A DNA stretch of 64,000 nt from Selaginella moellendorffii (taxonomy: Eukaryota; Streptophyta; Lycopodiopsida; Selaginellales; Selaginellaceae). Every line of letters begins with the position of its first letter. Position 1 is the first letter of the stretch. The notes under the pieces were generated by a model. The model saw nothing but the letters and a program-made list of their open reading frames with translations, was not told the DNA's origin and ran no database searches. The stretch spans positions 929,827 to 993,826 of the forward strand of contig NW_003314309.1 in assembly GCF_000143415.4 (NCBI RefSeq), written 5' to 3'. Positions 23,561 through 33,805 of the stretch are shown in pieces. A program made the translations under genes and the position numbers.

Positions 23561-24130
23561 ATAGATGTATGACATTATAGTCAGCATTCCAGAATCAATC
23601 CTAAGATAAATTTGTTTAGTATGATCATGTTAAACTAACAAAATTCACCTACATTGTCTGGAGTTCAGTCAAGCCTGCAAATGATGGAACTGGCTGAGGA
23701 GAAAAGGAGTTGTTTCCAACGCTTCTGTTATGCATATACACATGCATCAGGTCAACTCCAAGTTAAGAAGAAATATTACATTAGTTGGAGAGCTTTCAAC
23801 CCGCTTAGATCAGGTAACGTTCCAGTAAAAGCATTATCATTGATGTGTCTGTAAATAAAACAAAACTTGAGTGCAAAGTAGTTACCATATTAGCTATTTA
23901 CATTTCAAAGAGGGTTGATATCCGCCCCAAACTGCTCGGCAGTGATTTAGCAAATCGATTTTTGTCAAGTCTCCTGAAAATACACTATTACACGAGATCA
24001 TATTCTAGCAATCAACGACTTACATGATGGTCAGCTTGGAAAAGTTTCCAATTTCATTGGGAACTTCTCCGGAGGCTGTTATTGTCTAGTAACCTGAAGG
24101 ACAACAGGTCTAAAAACCTCCAAGAAAATG
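23560..24130 (-). pseudogene. LRR receptor-kinase fragment, one LRR per exon
   Basis: Seen on the minus strand: consecutive exons of about 72 bp, each one leucine-rich repeat and each ending in an ATG-GT donor: GEVPNEIGNFSKLTIM (to 24025), RLDKNRFAKSLPSSLGRI (23902-23973), HINDNAFTGTLPDLSG (23781-23850), VGNNSFSPQPVPSFAGLTE (23654-23727). Known: single-LRR exons of this kind are typical of plant LRR-VIII receptor kinases. In the first exon one or more bases are missing after LLDNNSL, shifting the frame. Downstream of 23600 the homology stops and no transmembrane or kinase part is found. A fragment, not a gene. Confidence 0.65.
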
Positions 24131-26404
24131 AGAAAGATACGTACAAGTGCTTGAATTCAGGTAAGAAACATATTTCTGGCACATCCACCTCTTTGTAAAC
24201 CACCCAGCATTTGCCGGGCAAGTACTTGTAATGTTCATATTATAGGCATCCATTGCAATGGGATTGACATTTAATGCTGAACCAATAGAAAACTGCCACA
24301 TGGACAGCATATTGTGAGTGAAATAGACCACTGTATTTTCTACCCTTTTATGAATTGCACACCATATTAAAGTTTAATGGCAAAAGATCAATATTTCTCG
24401 TGGGGAATAAAAGGCCAGACTTTGTCCAGCATGGAAGATAAAGCTCATCACTTTGTTAGCAAGCTAGCCAGTGGAATTGCTGTGTGGCCGAGAAGCCTTG
24501 GAGCACAGGTGGCTGTGGAGGTGCGGCTGCTTACAAAGGTAATGCGAATGGAAGTTTTCCTGGTTTTCTTTCTGTTTTCCTGGTTATAGATGAGGAAGAC
24601 AATGCTGCCAAAGATCAACCAGCCCAATCCCCATAGCGGGAATTCGAAAAGTGACTTTATCTTCTTGCAGAGGGAGAAGCAGAAAGAAGCGGTTGCACTG
24701 GTACATAAGTGCTCACACGAAAAGCTGCCACCTTGGGTAGCACTTCAGCGTGGTTTCTTCTCTCGGAATGAGTTTGATTCTACTTCAGGGTCTGAATTCT
24801 CAGAGTCGATTGCGATTCAGGTCAAGGAGAGATTTTTCATAAAAGCCCGCTTTGGAAGCTGAGGAACATGCGTTCTCTCAGCGCTGGGGGTCTCTTTTCT
24901 CGCCGAGTGCCCCTGGAGCCATCTGACCTACGTGAATAAACTCAATTGTCATCCTTGAGCACGGGAAGAATTACTTCTTTCTTGTCCACAATGGCGCGAT
25001 TGGCGAGTTCGTGCGCAGAGCATTCGTGGGTCTTGACAAGGATCCCATCGAGAAGACCCTCCAATCGCCCAAAGGCCGATATCACAATGAAACGATCATG
25101 TCGTCAAAAAAACTTTTTCACCTGACTGACAGAAGTAAACAGCTGAGTTAAGGATTGAATCTCCTGCTCCTGCTGCTCCATCATCACCTTTGCAACCTCA
25201 CTTTTAACCTCCACAGCCTTGTTCCTGGCTGCCAAGGCTCCTGGCTACCCCGGCCATGCTCATAACCCCACATGACTTTCATAGTGTCGCTCATGACTGC
25301 CACCCTCGCTGCCACAACACGGCCGCAGTTTTGCTCCTCCTCATGGCCCTGATGCCGCAACTTCACCAATTAAGGCCTCCACAGCTCCTTGCCGCTCTAA
25401 ATAAAACCCTAGAATCGACTGGTGGTTAATGGTGGTTATACAAGTTTTACTTCTATTGAATGCCGTTTAGTATTATTACTGATTCAGTTGATCACAATTA
25501 AAAATTCTCAAATGTTCGCTAAGAAGAAGAAGTTGATATGAAATATTATGGGCATAAAACTTTACTTTTCTTTTAATGATTATCTACCTAATGAAACTTG
25601 TTACAAGTTTCAAGTTAGCATTTAGCTAATAATGAGCCCAATGCCCATTCGTGTGTTAGCAATGTTGATCCCCATGCCAATGCCAATTTTACCTTTTTTG
25701 TGGCCCAAGCTGATGCCAATGCCATGGGCACACAGGAGATCCACCAAGAGCATTAATCAACTTTTTAAGTAATTATGTACATTAATCTTATTAATAATTA
25801 AATATTTTACTTGTACTAATTATGTTATGAATATTTATGATTTAACTCTACTTTTTTTTTCATACTTTAATTCAAGCCTTTTTAACATGTCCAGTTATAT
25901 AACTCATCTAAAAAAAACTGTGCTTCATTGTGTTTAATATTAGGTAGTGTTTAGGAAAGTTTATAATTTATTAACATGTTTATAAATTATAAATACAAGG
26001 TTAATATAAATAAATAGCAACCATTAGGATGTAAAATAATATCCAAGCATATTCTAAATATATTCACAATTCTAGTGGATAAAACCTAAAAGTTGCTATT
26101 TATTTTTAAATTATCTTTTTGTGGTTGAGATTAAATTAACCCCAAACCGGTTCATTGCTACAACCAATGAGAAATCCTGAATCTTGCTGTGGAGGAGATG
26201 TGAATTGGTTTTGTGAAGTCATGGTTATGGCAACCCAAGCACAATGGACGTTGCAACAGTGTCAGTTGATCCTCAAACTTAATTGGAAACATATTTGGAG
26301 TTAACCAGCACGAGACTCTCGAGCAAGCTATAGTGAGAGGAGCAGTCAGGCTTTAATCCTGAACTATTCAACAAGGGACAAGCTAGCGACAATAGTGGAA
26401 TGTT
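24131..26404. other. Unassigned region with coding-like fragments
   Basis: 24377-24862 (+) has two adjoining open frames, and about 24945-25110 (+) reads ILEHGKNYFFLVHNGAIGEF and GLDKDPIEKTLQSPKG in one frame; I do not recognise either. 25140-25370 on the minus strand has a Glu/Gln-rich coding-like stretch (VMMEQQEQEIQSL), possibly retroelement gag (inference). 25400-26400 is strongly AT-rich with nothing seen. Confidence 0.3.
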
Positions 26405-26572
26405 TTGGGATACATTACTCGAATAGTTGTGATAAGACTACATCAAAGCCTCACTATAAAGAGAGTTGAAACAATGGTTAATGTAAAATGTAAGTTTGTA
26501 CTGCTGGGGGTCCAACTACCTTTACTTAAAGAAGAGAAGAGACAAGAGGTAGACGCATCCCTAGCAGGAGAA

Positions 26573-27094
26573 ATGGCCGCCATCGCCGCCCCTCGCATCC
26601 TCCCCTGGAGCCTTGTTCTTGTGATGGTGTTGCTCCTAGTAGCTATGCAGGTTAGCCAGCGCTCTAAGTCTCTCGCTTAGCTGCCAAATGCGTATGCCCA
26701 ATCTCACGTTTTTTTAAAAATTTCCTTTCTTGTTTTCTTTTGGCTGCTCACCTCGCTCTCGATCCAAGGTGTCTGGATCTGGATCTGGATCCATCCTCGG
26801 TGGCCATGGCCGTGAGCTGTCAGGGAAGCCGACAAGTAAGTGATACTGATCAAATGTGTGCTGTGTGTTGTTTGTGACCCAAATTTGCAAAAACGCACCA
26901 ATGCAGATTGCCCAAAGGCTTGTGCCGTCCGCTGCCAGACATCCCATTGGACGCGTAAGCGCTGCATGAAGAACTGCAATATCTGCTGTCGCGATTGCAG
27001 CTGCGTGCCCTCTCGTCACAAGCCCAAGAGTCGGAAGGGCCACTTCGTCGAGAATTGCAGCTGCTACAAGGGGATGGGCCACTTCTGCCCATGA
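26573..27094 (+). CDS. GASA/snakin cysteine-rich secreted peptide
   Basis: Seen: join(26573..26650,26769..26835,26907..27094), 110 residues. Start at 26573 gives a signal peptide MAAIAAPRILPWSLVLVMVL; the longer upstream ATG at 26405 does not. Exon 2 encodes a Gly/Ser linker. Exon 3 encodes the GASA domain with all 12 cysteines in family order: CPKACAVRC, CMKNCNICCRDCSCVPS, NCSCY and FCP at the end. Known: GASA/snakin proteins are processed, secreted, disulphide-rich peptides linked to gibberellin response, growth and antimicrobial defence. Intron 1 (118 bp) has an acceptor preceded by AAG, less pyrimidine-rich than its neighbours. Complete and probably functional. Confidence 0.9.
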
Positions 27095-27783
27095 ATCAAT
27101 CACAAGAATCCATTGCACAAAGGTTTGCCCCTTTTGCACCTCCAGGCTTCTAGTCTGATAATGAAGGAAGATTTTTGTGAAAACAAACGTTACTAAAAAC
27201 GTGGCTTCACAAGCAATATTACTACGCTATAGTACATATTAAACAGATTGCTATTGGAATGAATGATTTATTTTTTTAATGGTTGGTATAAAAATAACAC
27301 AATATATCTAGATAATAAAATAGAAATCATCATCCTCAAGCTACAAGCTCTAGCCTGATGGTGTGGAGGTGAAGATTGTTAGTCATAGGTGATCAGCTAT
27401 TTAGCCCATAGCAGCTATGGCTCACAATGGAGCTTTGAGAGGAACGTGCTTGTTGCCAATAAGGTTCTAGAAGCATAGTGGATATAATGATGTTGAGCTC
27501 TTTTATACCTGGCGATGAGTATCTATACCGAGAAGATCTTACTTCTTTGACTTTAGATTTTTAGCATAGGTGGCCAAATTGAATGTGAGTTGTAAGCTCT
27601 TGAATGTGATGGAAGTCAATCATTCCAATATTATTTAAACCCAAGGCCATAGTATCCCAAAACCACTAAATTCAAACTATATCCCCAGCACATGGTAATG
27701 AAATAAAATATCTTTTAAAAATTAAAGATCATAAACAATTATATCCTGTAGACGTGCCTGTTACTGCAACAAAAGTTCATTGT
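27095..27783. other. AT-rich spacer
   Basis: Holds the GASA 3' UTR and the 3' side of the convergent kinase pseudogene. No ORF or RNA gene is seen. Confidence 0.4.
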
Positions 27784-30110
27784 TCATTGTTCTTCCCTAA
27801 ACGGTTGATGAACCTCAAACATTCTGAAGCAGTGGGCCCCGCCTTTGCATTCTTGCTGAGACACAACTTTCTGAATTCTGACAAGCCTGACATTATAGTA
27901 GTAGTAACATAAAAATTCAAAAGCCCATATATCAACATTGCAATCGTGCTTTCCATCTATCTCAGGCGTATGAAGGGATGGCTCTAAATAACAATCTCCA
28001 TCACTGGGACTCATTGCCGCGTCATCAAAATCCGCTATCCACCAAATAAGAGCATTCATGTTGCCCACTTCAGATCCCTGTGCATGATGCTCCTGCTATG
28101 GAGCCAGACCAAGGCCTGCAGAATACAAGCAAGACAATCTTTCCTTGAGCGCGGCATCACATCATGCTCACGTTGAAAGACAATGTGGCGCTTTTCCTGG
28201 TTCGCATATAAAGCCTTCTCAACGAATGGTCAAAGCATACATGCGACACGCACTCGTTGCCTTGATATCATTCGGGCACGTCTTCACCATTTTGTCCAGG
28301 TAGAATTCCAAAGTTTTCCCACTCGGTCGAGTCATGCTCCAAGCACACTCGAACTCGAAAGTTGACAGATTCGTTCCAGCTTGTAGACAAGCTGTGCGAC
28401 CTTCAGGCAAGCGACCTTCTGCAGTCCTTATATCAAACGTTTGTAGATCCAGCCGGTGTGTCGCTCCATCCTCTTGATAGAGGACACAGAACGTAACCAG
28501 AATATGCTCTGGCATAGTACGCAGGGAATAGAAGCACCGTAAGGCCAGCCATGGTTATCCACCAGTTCATCTGCAGGATCTCCTGGTGTATCCTCTTCCC
28601 CCGTCTCCTCGCCCTTGAATAGGACGTAGCCATTGCCAAATGCGTAAACAGCATCTGGCCTCAACAATCTCTCCGAGTTCTTGTTCCTCAAGTAAACGAC
28701 TATCTCCCCATAAAAGAAACGCACTGGTTCTGTGATAAGTGCATCGTATGAGTAATGGAATGCATTCTCTGTACCCGGGGCAGGAACGTCGGCAGACACG
28801 TCGTTGAGAATGTTGCATACAAACTTGCTCATACGAGTGGCCAAGCCAGTCACCCCTGTTCAAGGGCAGCTGCTTGTAGACGTTCTCAGGAACAGGGAAC
28901 CTCAAGTGTTCCGGAAAAGGCTGGAAATAGAAGTTCCGCTAACCATCCAGATCCGGCAGGGCTATGAGAGACTTACGAAGCTCATCCCTCGGAGAAAGTA
29001 TAGGCAGTTCTGCAGTAAAAAGTTAAGGGATAATGCAAAAGTTAAGGGACTCAAAACTCACCGGCCTCGTCAGGTCCTGCGTAGCGATGAAAACAATTCC
29101 AAACAAGCAACCGACCTTTACCCTTGAAGTTAAGGGTGATTTTTTAGGTATTTTAAGCTTTAAGCTAATTATTAATACTTACCGTTAAATTTAGGTAGTT
29201 TATATTAAGGAGGATCAATTCGCACATATTTCTCATATATTTACCTTTACCGTAAAATTTTAGAAAGTAAGTTAAGTGAGTTAACTTGCCATTTTTCCCT
29301 TAAGAGATTGCTGCGTGGTGAGTGGGCCACCCTGTATCCAGAGCTCTGGATAAGGGATTTCTTGCTGGATCTGGCATTTAGCGCTTCCATCGCTCACTGG
29401 ATCTGCCTTTGGTTCTCTATCGTGGCTCCACTCTGGCACCTAAATCCTCTTGTGATGACCAATGATCCATGGAGGATCTTGGCACTGTGCCGTGTGCTGC
29501 AAGAAATTCTGGGAGACACTGCCAACCAGAATCCCACACGAATTATGAGGTTTCGGAGCCTTTGAAATGGGAGCTGGGAGGGAAGGCGATTCAACAAGGG
29601 TTTTAGACATTAAATGTTAAATATATTGCAAATCAAACCACATTAAGGTAAACCCTTATGTTAAGCAAAGGGTTAGCTTAAGTATAGTAATTTAAAGGCA
29701 TTGGTGCGAGAAAGGCACCCATTCATGAGCTAGCCTTATCCAGAAAAAAGAATAGCGTGCTCACAACGAACGCAAACAATGAACGCAAACCATGCTTACC
29801 GAGCGTGGGAGCTGTAACAGAAAAGGCTTTGTCAGTGGCATTAAACACAGCCTACAAATTTATCCATAGGATTCAAAGACAAAGACAGCCACAACATACC
29901 CGACGGAGTAACCAGGAACAGAAGCGTTAGTAGAAAGTATCTGTAACTTTGTAGATGTAACAACCGGCATCTCTCTTTAAGAACTATACTTCCATCGGCA
30001 AACCAACTTCATACGCCTTCTCGATAACTTGTAGCACCTGCGCCTTTGGCCTTGGAGGCAATTTTACCTTCAATTCCTGAAGGAGAGCCTTGCCAACCAA
30101 CATACTCTTC
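27784..30110 (-). pseudogene. Divergent kinase-like gene, third copy, broken
   Basis: Seen: homologous to the copies at 4216-5450 and 8081-9930 but on the opposite strand. From the 5' side: 30110-29940 encodes KALLQELKVKLPPRPKAQV and YIYKVT with an in-frame stop between; small exons near 29815 and 29065-29078; the main exon from about 29010. Frame 28428-28853 reads TENAFHYSYDALITEPVRFF and AFGNGYVLFKG; frame 28219-28515 reads LDLQTFDIRTAEGRL; 28120-27784 reads HRDLKW, WWIADFDDAAMSPSD and GKHDCNVDIWAF. Several frame changes and stops. About 0.55 kb of unrelated sequence (29140-29690) sits between the small exons. This copy shows the N-terminal coding part that units 1 and 2 lack. DFG is replaced by DFD. 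Confidence 0.7.
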
Positions 30111-31246
30111 ACTCATCGTGTTTGGATGAATTCTGCTGCGCTCTTTATCTATATCTATAGATGGGCTCTGTCCCAAAAGATGAGAAGGCCAGCCTTGAGC
30201 CTTAACTACTTCAAGTTTGTGGATTGGGCTATGGTCTTGCAGGCGTTACATTCATATGGTAACATGAGCATTGCCTTAAATGGTGGCTGGATATTGATAT
30301 TCTTTTGATTAACTTCTGCAAATTCAAACCATAATGGTTGTTATATATAAGTCCAACCTATTGATTCCACTCTCCAATATAGTTACGCAATGAAAAGGAT
30401 CAGGGAAGACACCTGAACTTAGTTCATTACGTGATGCCTATAACATGACTATTCAAGGGAGATCCTCATGTGCTTGATGCATGCAACAAGATCTTGGCCA
30501 GCCTTGATTCCCGTGCACCAGTCACTGTAGTCTTTGCTTGTGGATGATTGGAAAACTTACAAAGATAATATCTGTAGTTTTGTTTTATATACTTTTAATA
30601 CTAGAGAAAAATATATAAAGTGTTTAAAATCCACATGTATACATCAACAGCCTGCTTAGAGGTTTCATTTATCTCCTGGGACAACTAGATTTGCTAATAG
30701 TTATCAATTCTTCTACACAGAATTGCTCCATTTTGTATACATTGGTGTTACCACCTTTATCATTCTATTTAGTGGGATAGAATTAAAGCTGGCTGAAGAT
30801 GGAGTGTTTCATTTCTAAATTCAAACAGCTCTAAATATCCCAAAAATTGTTAGAATCATTAAGTATTGAACTGGAAATGCTTGGTTTTCTTTATTCAAAA
30901 TATTAATAATATCTTGAATATTTTTTTGTTAAGTTAAATATTAATAACACAAGTCTATAGATAATAGCATTATAGTATTTGTATTCTTTAATTAAATAAT
31001 AATTATAAATAAAGTGAGAATTATTAGCAGAATTTTTATCAATTAATCCAAGATCATCTCCATAATTTGCTTTAGCTGTGACAACTTTGTGTAAAGCATT
31101 TTTCCAATTATTATTTTGGTCATCATGCAATGGCGTTGTAGCATTGTTGTTGTAGAAAATGGATACAGTACTATGAGAGAAAGAGATGGCCTCTAGAAGG
31201 GAAATCCCTCCAGAAACTTTGGAAGTGAAAACTTCTCGCGACCACA
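30111..31246. other. Spacer with a polyamine-oxidase scrap
   Basis: 30468-30545 matches 17770-17860 of the polyamine oxidase gene (last coding part, GIEAGKDLVACIKH) in the same plus-strand sense; see the separate entry. The rest is AT-rich with short frames only. Confidence 0.45.
30468..30545 (-). pseudogene. Polyamine oxidase 3' fragment
   Basis: Seen: TGCTTGATGCATGCAACAAG and the following bases repeat the C-terminal coding region of the intact gene at 17565-19665, with about 15% differences and a deletion. Nothing of the other exons is present. It marks the duplicated arm in which polyamine oxidase was lost. Confidence 0.7.
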
Positions 31247-31320
31247 CGACCACAGAGGGATTCGAACCCTCGACCTTCAGATCCGAAGTCTGACGCGCTA
31301 ATCCACTGCGCTATGCAGCC
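31247..31320 (-). tRNA. tRNA-Arg (anticodon TCG), second copy
   Basis: Seen: same cloverleaf as 14708-14781 with one change, C4 to T in the acceptor stem (GGCTGCA), which still pairs as T-G. Anticodon loop CTTCGGA and T arm are identical. It follows the broken copy of the basic ORF, as in the other arm. Probably functional. Confidence 0.95.
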
Positions 31321-31365
31321 AATTACACGCTTAGCAAAAGGATTAGTTTTGGATATTTAACGATC

Positions 31366-31735
31366 AAGAAATAGCGTTCCAAAATCCAGGGACGCAAATC
31401 GTCCTTTGGCGATCGCTCTTCGCAAAAATCTCTCCAGATTCTAGTTGCTCGTGATACCAGAATTCTTCAACATCGGATTGCTGCCCACCAAGTAATGCCC
31501 CATGAAAGACAATCCCGCATGGTTGAGCATCTTCACATACGGAGCAGCGATTTGAGGATGCTAATGGAGTAGAAAAATGCTAATCCTGCCCACGAATCGA
31601 CGCAGTCTCAGCTTCCTGGCGACTCTCACTCGCCACAATCGCTGCTTGATGGGCGTGTTGGGATCGATCAGCCGCACTGTTCTTCGCTTGCTAGCTCCAC
31701 CTGGAGAAGAACCTCGTCTTGGACAGTCCCATGAT
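31366..31735 (-). pseudogene. Broken copy of the small basic protein gene
   Basis: Seen: aligned to 14165-14644 on the other strand (AAGCGAAGAACAGTGCGGCT, GATCGATCCCAACA). An extra base group at CGATTGTGGCGAG, a gap where RESYVSKMKML was, and a stop after GRISIFLLH end the frame. It sits between the intact DYW PPR and the second tRNA-Arg, the same order as in the left arm. Confidence 0.75.
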
Positions 31736-31782
31736 TATGCCCCTCCAAAGAACGTCCATTGTTTCCATATACTTCTTCCCAC

Positions 31783-31910
31783 GTATACTTTATGATCACG
31801 TACATATAAAATGTATATGTATTTTGAAAACACACTTCTTATCACGTATACTTTGTGATCGCGCACATTATATGTGGTGGAAACACCCGTATACTTTGTG
31901 ATCACGTACT
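31783..31910. repeat. Three spaced copies of a GTATACTTTGTGATC motif
   Basis: Seen: near 31785, 31847 and 31891, each followed by ACGTAC- or GCGCAC-type sequence, in the spacer downstream of the DYW PPR. Diverged versions occur in the equivalent left-arm spacer. Function unknown. Confidence 0.6.
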
Positions 31911-31972
31911 TCTCAGACTCATATATATATCATGTATAGGAAACATACGTTTTTCACACTGATCGAATCGAA

Positions 31973-33790
31973 TCACCAGTAGTCTCCACACGAGCACCAC
32001 CCGTCTCTAAAGTGGTGGAATCGGTACGGATCGCGCAGAACAATCTCCCTCCCGGTGATCCTGGATATGAACTTGCTCGCGGTGTGACAATCCGTACACA
32101 CCCGCAAGTTCTTGATCACGTAGAGGGTCTTCCCGGCCGGGGTCGCGACGCTGCCAAACGCGATGGCCAGCTTCTCGCTGTGGTACCACAGCATCTGTTC
32201 CTTCTCCTCTTCCTCGCCATCTCGCAACGCCGAGCTCCTGTCCTGGATGTATCCCAGAGCTTTCATCCGCGATCCCAACCTCGATAGCTCCTGGTAAATC
32301 TCCTCCCGTCGAGGATGAGCTCTGTCCCCGGCCACAAACTCGTGAATCTTATCGCCGACTTCAATGCTGCTTCTTCCACTCGGCTTCTTCACGCCCCTGT
32401 CCGCCATGAGTTTCCGGATCCTCGCGACGTCGTTCCAGCGGTCCCTCGCAGCGTAGATGTTGGAGAGCAGCACGTACGGGGCTGAGTACTCCGGCTCCAT
32501 CTCGAAGAGCCTCTCGGCACAAAGCTCGCCGAGCTCCACATTGGAGTGAGCTCTACACGCGCTCAGCATCGTCGTCCAGGCCAACGAGTCCGGCTCCAAA
32601 GGCATCGAGTGGAGAATGTTCCAGGCCTGGTCAAGGTTCCCGCTGCGGCCGAGGAGATCTATCATGCATCGGTAGTGCTGAGAACTCGGCTGGATCCCAA
32701 ACACCGTCTCCATGGATCCGAAGTAGCTACGGCCCCTCTCGATCAGCCTTGCATGGCTGCAAGCGCACAGGACGTGCACGAAAGTGATCGCGTTCGGTCC
32801 CGCGTTGTTGGTTGCCTCCTTCATCCTCTCGAAAACTTCTAAGGACTTCTCTCCTTGCCCGTTCTGAGCGTAAGCCGCGATCATCGAGTTCCACAGCGCA
32901 ACATCCCTGTCCGGGAACGCCTCGAAAACCTGCCTTGCTTCGTCAACGCTGCCACACTTCCCATACATGTTGATCACTGCGCACCTTACGACACGGTCCC
33001 GCAAGAAGCCCGCCCTGTCAACCAGCCCGTGGAGCTCCCTGCCTTTGGAAATCCCAGCCATGCTCGAGCACGCGTCCAGCAAGCTCACGTACGTGCTCTT
33101 GTTGGGAGAGACCTTCTCCGCCGCCATCCTTGCAAAAAGCTTGAAAGCCTTCCTGCAATGCCCGTTTTGAGCATACGCCGCCACCATCGCGTTCCAGGCC
33201 ACCACGTCCCTGTTCGTCATCCTCTCAAACACCGACTTGGCATCGTCCACGCTCCCACACTTCCCGTACATGTTGAGCACGGCAGTGCACAGAACAACGT
33301 CGGAATCCAGGAAATCACGGACTCGGTCATGGAGTCTTCTCCCAGTGGAAAGATCGCCCAAGCTGGAGCATGCGTCCAAAACAGCGACAAAAGTTATCTT
33401 GTCGGCTTTAGCGCCCTCCAAATCCATCCTGTGCATCATCCGGACGGCTTCCCTGTAGCACCCGTTCTGGGCATATGCAGCGATCATCATCGTCCACGAA
33501 TAGACGTTCCTGGCTTGCATGCTCTCGAACACTGCTCTTGCATCTTCGACGCTGCCACACTTCCCGTACATCTCTACCAGAAGATTGCCGAAATATCTGT
33601 CCCTGTGGTACCTCGTCCGGACAAGATAAGCGTGGACTCGTTTGCCTTCGGCCAGAGCTTTGAAATCGCCGCACTGCCTCAGCAACCCCGGCACTGCCTC
33701 CGGCTTCACGTCAAGACCCCTCTGCCTCTCCAGTTCATCTATGCCTTCCAAGAGCTTTGGACAACACTGGAGTCCAGTTGAAGTCCCCAT
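31973..33790 (-). CDS. DYW-class PPR protein, putative organelle C-to-U RNA editing factor
   Basis: Seen: intronless, 605 residues. About 12 PLS-type repeats (for example NVYSWTMMIAAYAQNGCYRE, DVVAWNAMVAAYAQNGH) with 35-residue P/L units between, then E1/E2 motifs (WTTMLSACRAHSNVELGE, YVLLSNIYAARDRW) and a complete DYW domain. Deaminase zinc ligands are present: His537 and Glu539 in [11 protein letters not shown], Cys565 and Cys568 in RVCTDCH, and the protein ends in SCGDYW. Known: such proteins edit C to U in mitochondrial or plastid transcripts, and lycophytes carry many. No clear transit peptide is seen at the N-terminus, which begins MGTSTGLQC; an upstream targeting exon is possible. Its duplicate at 12600-13823 is dead. 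Confidence 0.92.
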   Translation of the reverse strand: MGTSTGLQCCPKLLEGIDELERQRGLDVKPEAVPGLLRQCGDFKALAEGKRVHAYLVRTRYHRDRYFGNLLVEMYGKCGSVEDARAVFESMQARNVYSWTMMIAAYAQNGCYREAVRMMHRMDLEGAKADKITFVAVLDACSSLGDLSTGRRLHDRVRDFLDSDVVLCTAVLNMYGKCGSVDDAKSVFERMTNRDVVAWNAMVAAYAQNGHCRKAFKLFARMAAEKVSPNKSTYVSLLDACSSMAGISKGRELHGLVDRAGFLRDRVVRCAVINMYGKCGSVDEARQVFEAFPDRDVALWNSMIAAYAQNGQGEKSLEVFERMKEATNNAGPNAITFVHVLCACSHARLIERGRSYFGSMETVFGIQPSSQHYRCMIDLLGRSGNLDQAWNILHSMPLEPDSLAWTTMLSACRAHSNVELGELCAERLFEMEPEYSAPYVLLSNIYAARDRWNDVARIRKLMADRGVKKPSGRSSIEVGDKIHEFVAGDRAHPRREEIYQELSRLGSRMKALGYIQDRSSALRDGEEEEKEQMLWYHSEKLAIAFGSVATPAGKTLYVIKNLRVCTDCHTASKFISRITGREIVLRDPYRFHHFRDGWCSCGDYW

Positions 33791-33805
33791 GCCAGCGCGC
33801 TGCTT

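Noticed and set aside
32855-33781. 308-codon plus-strand ORF antisense to the DYW PPR gene
   Set aside because: It is the complement of GC-rich repeat coding sequence; its His/Arg/Val-rich periodic content mirrors the PPR repeats and no domain is seen.
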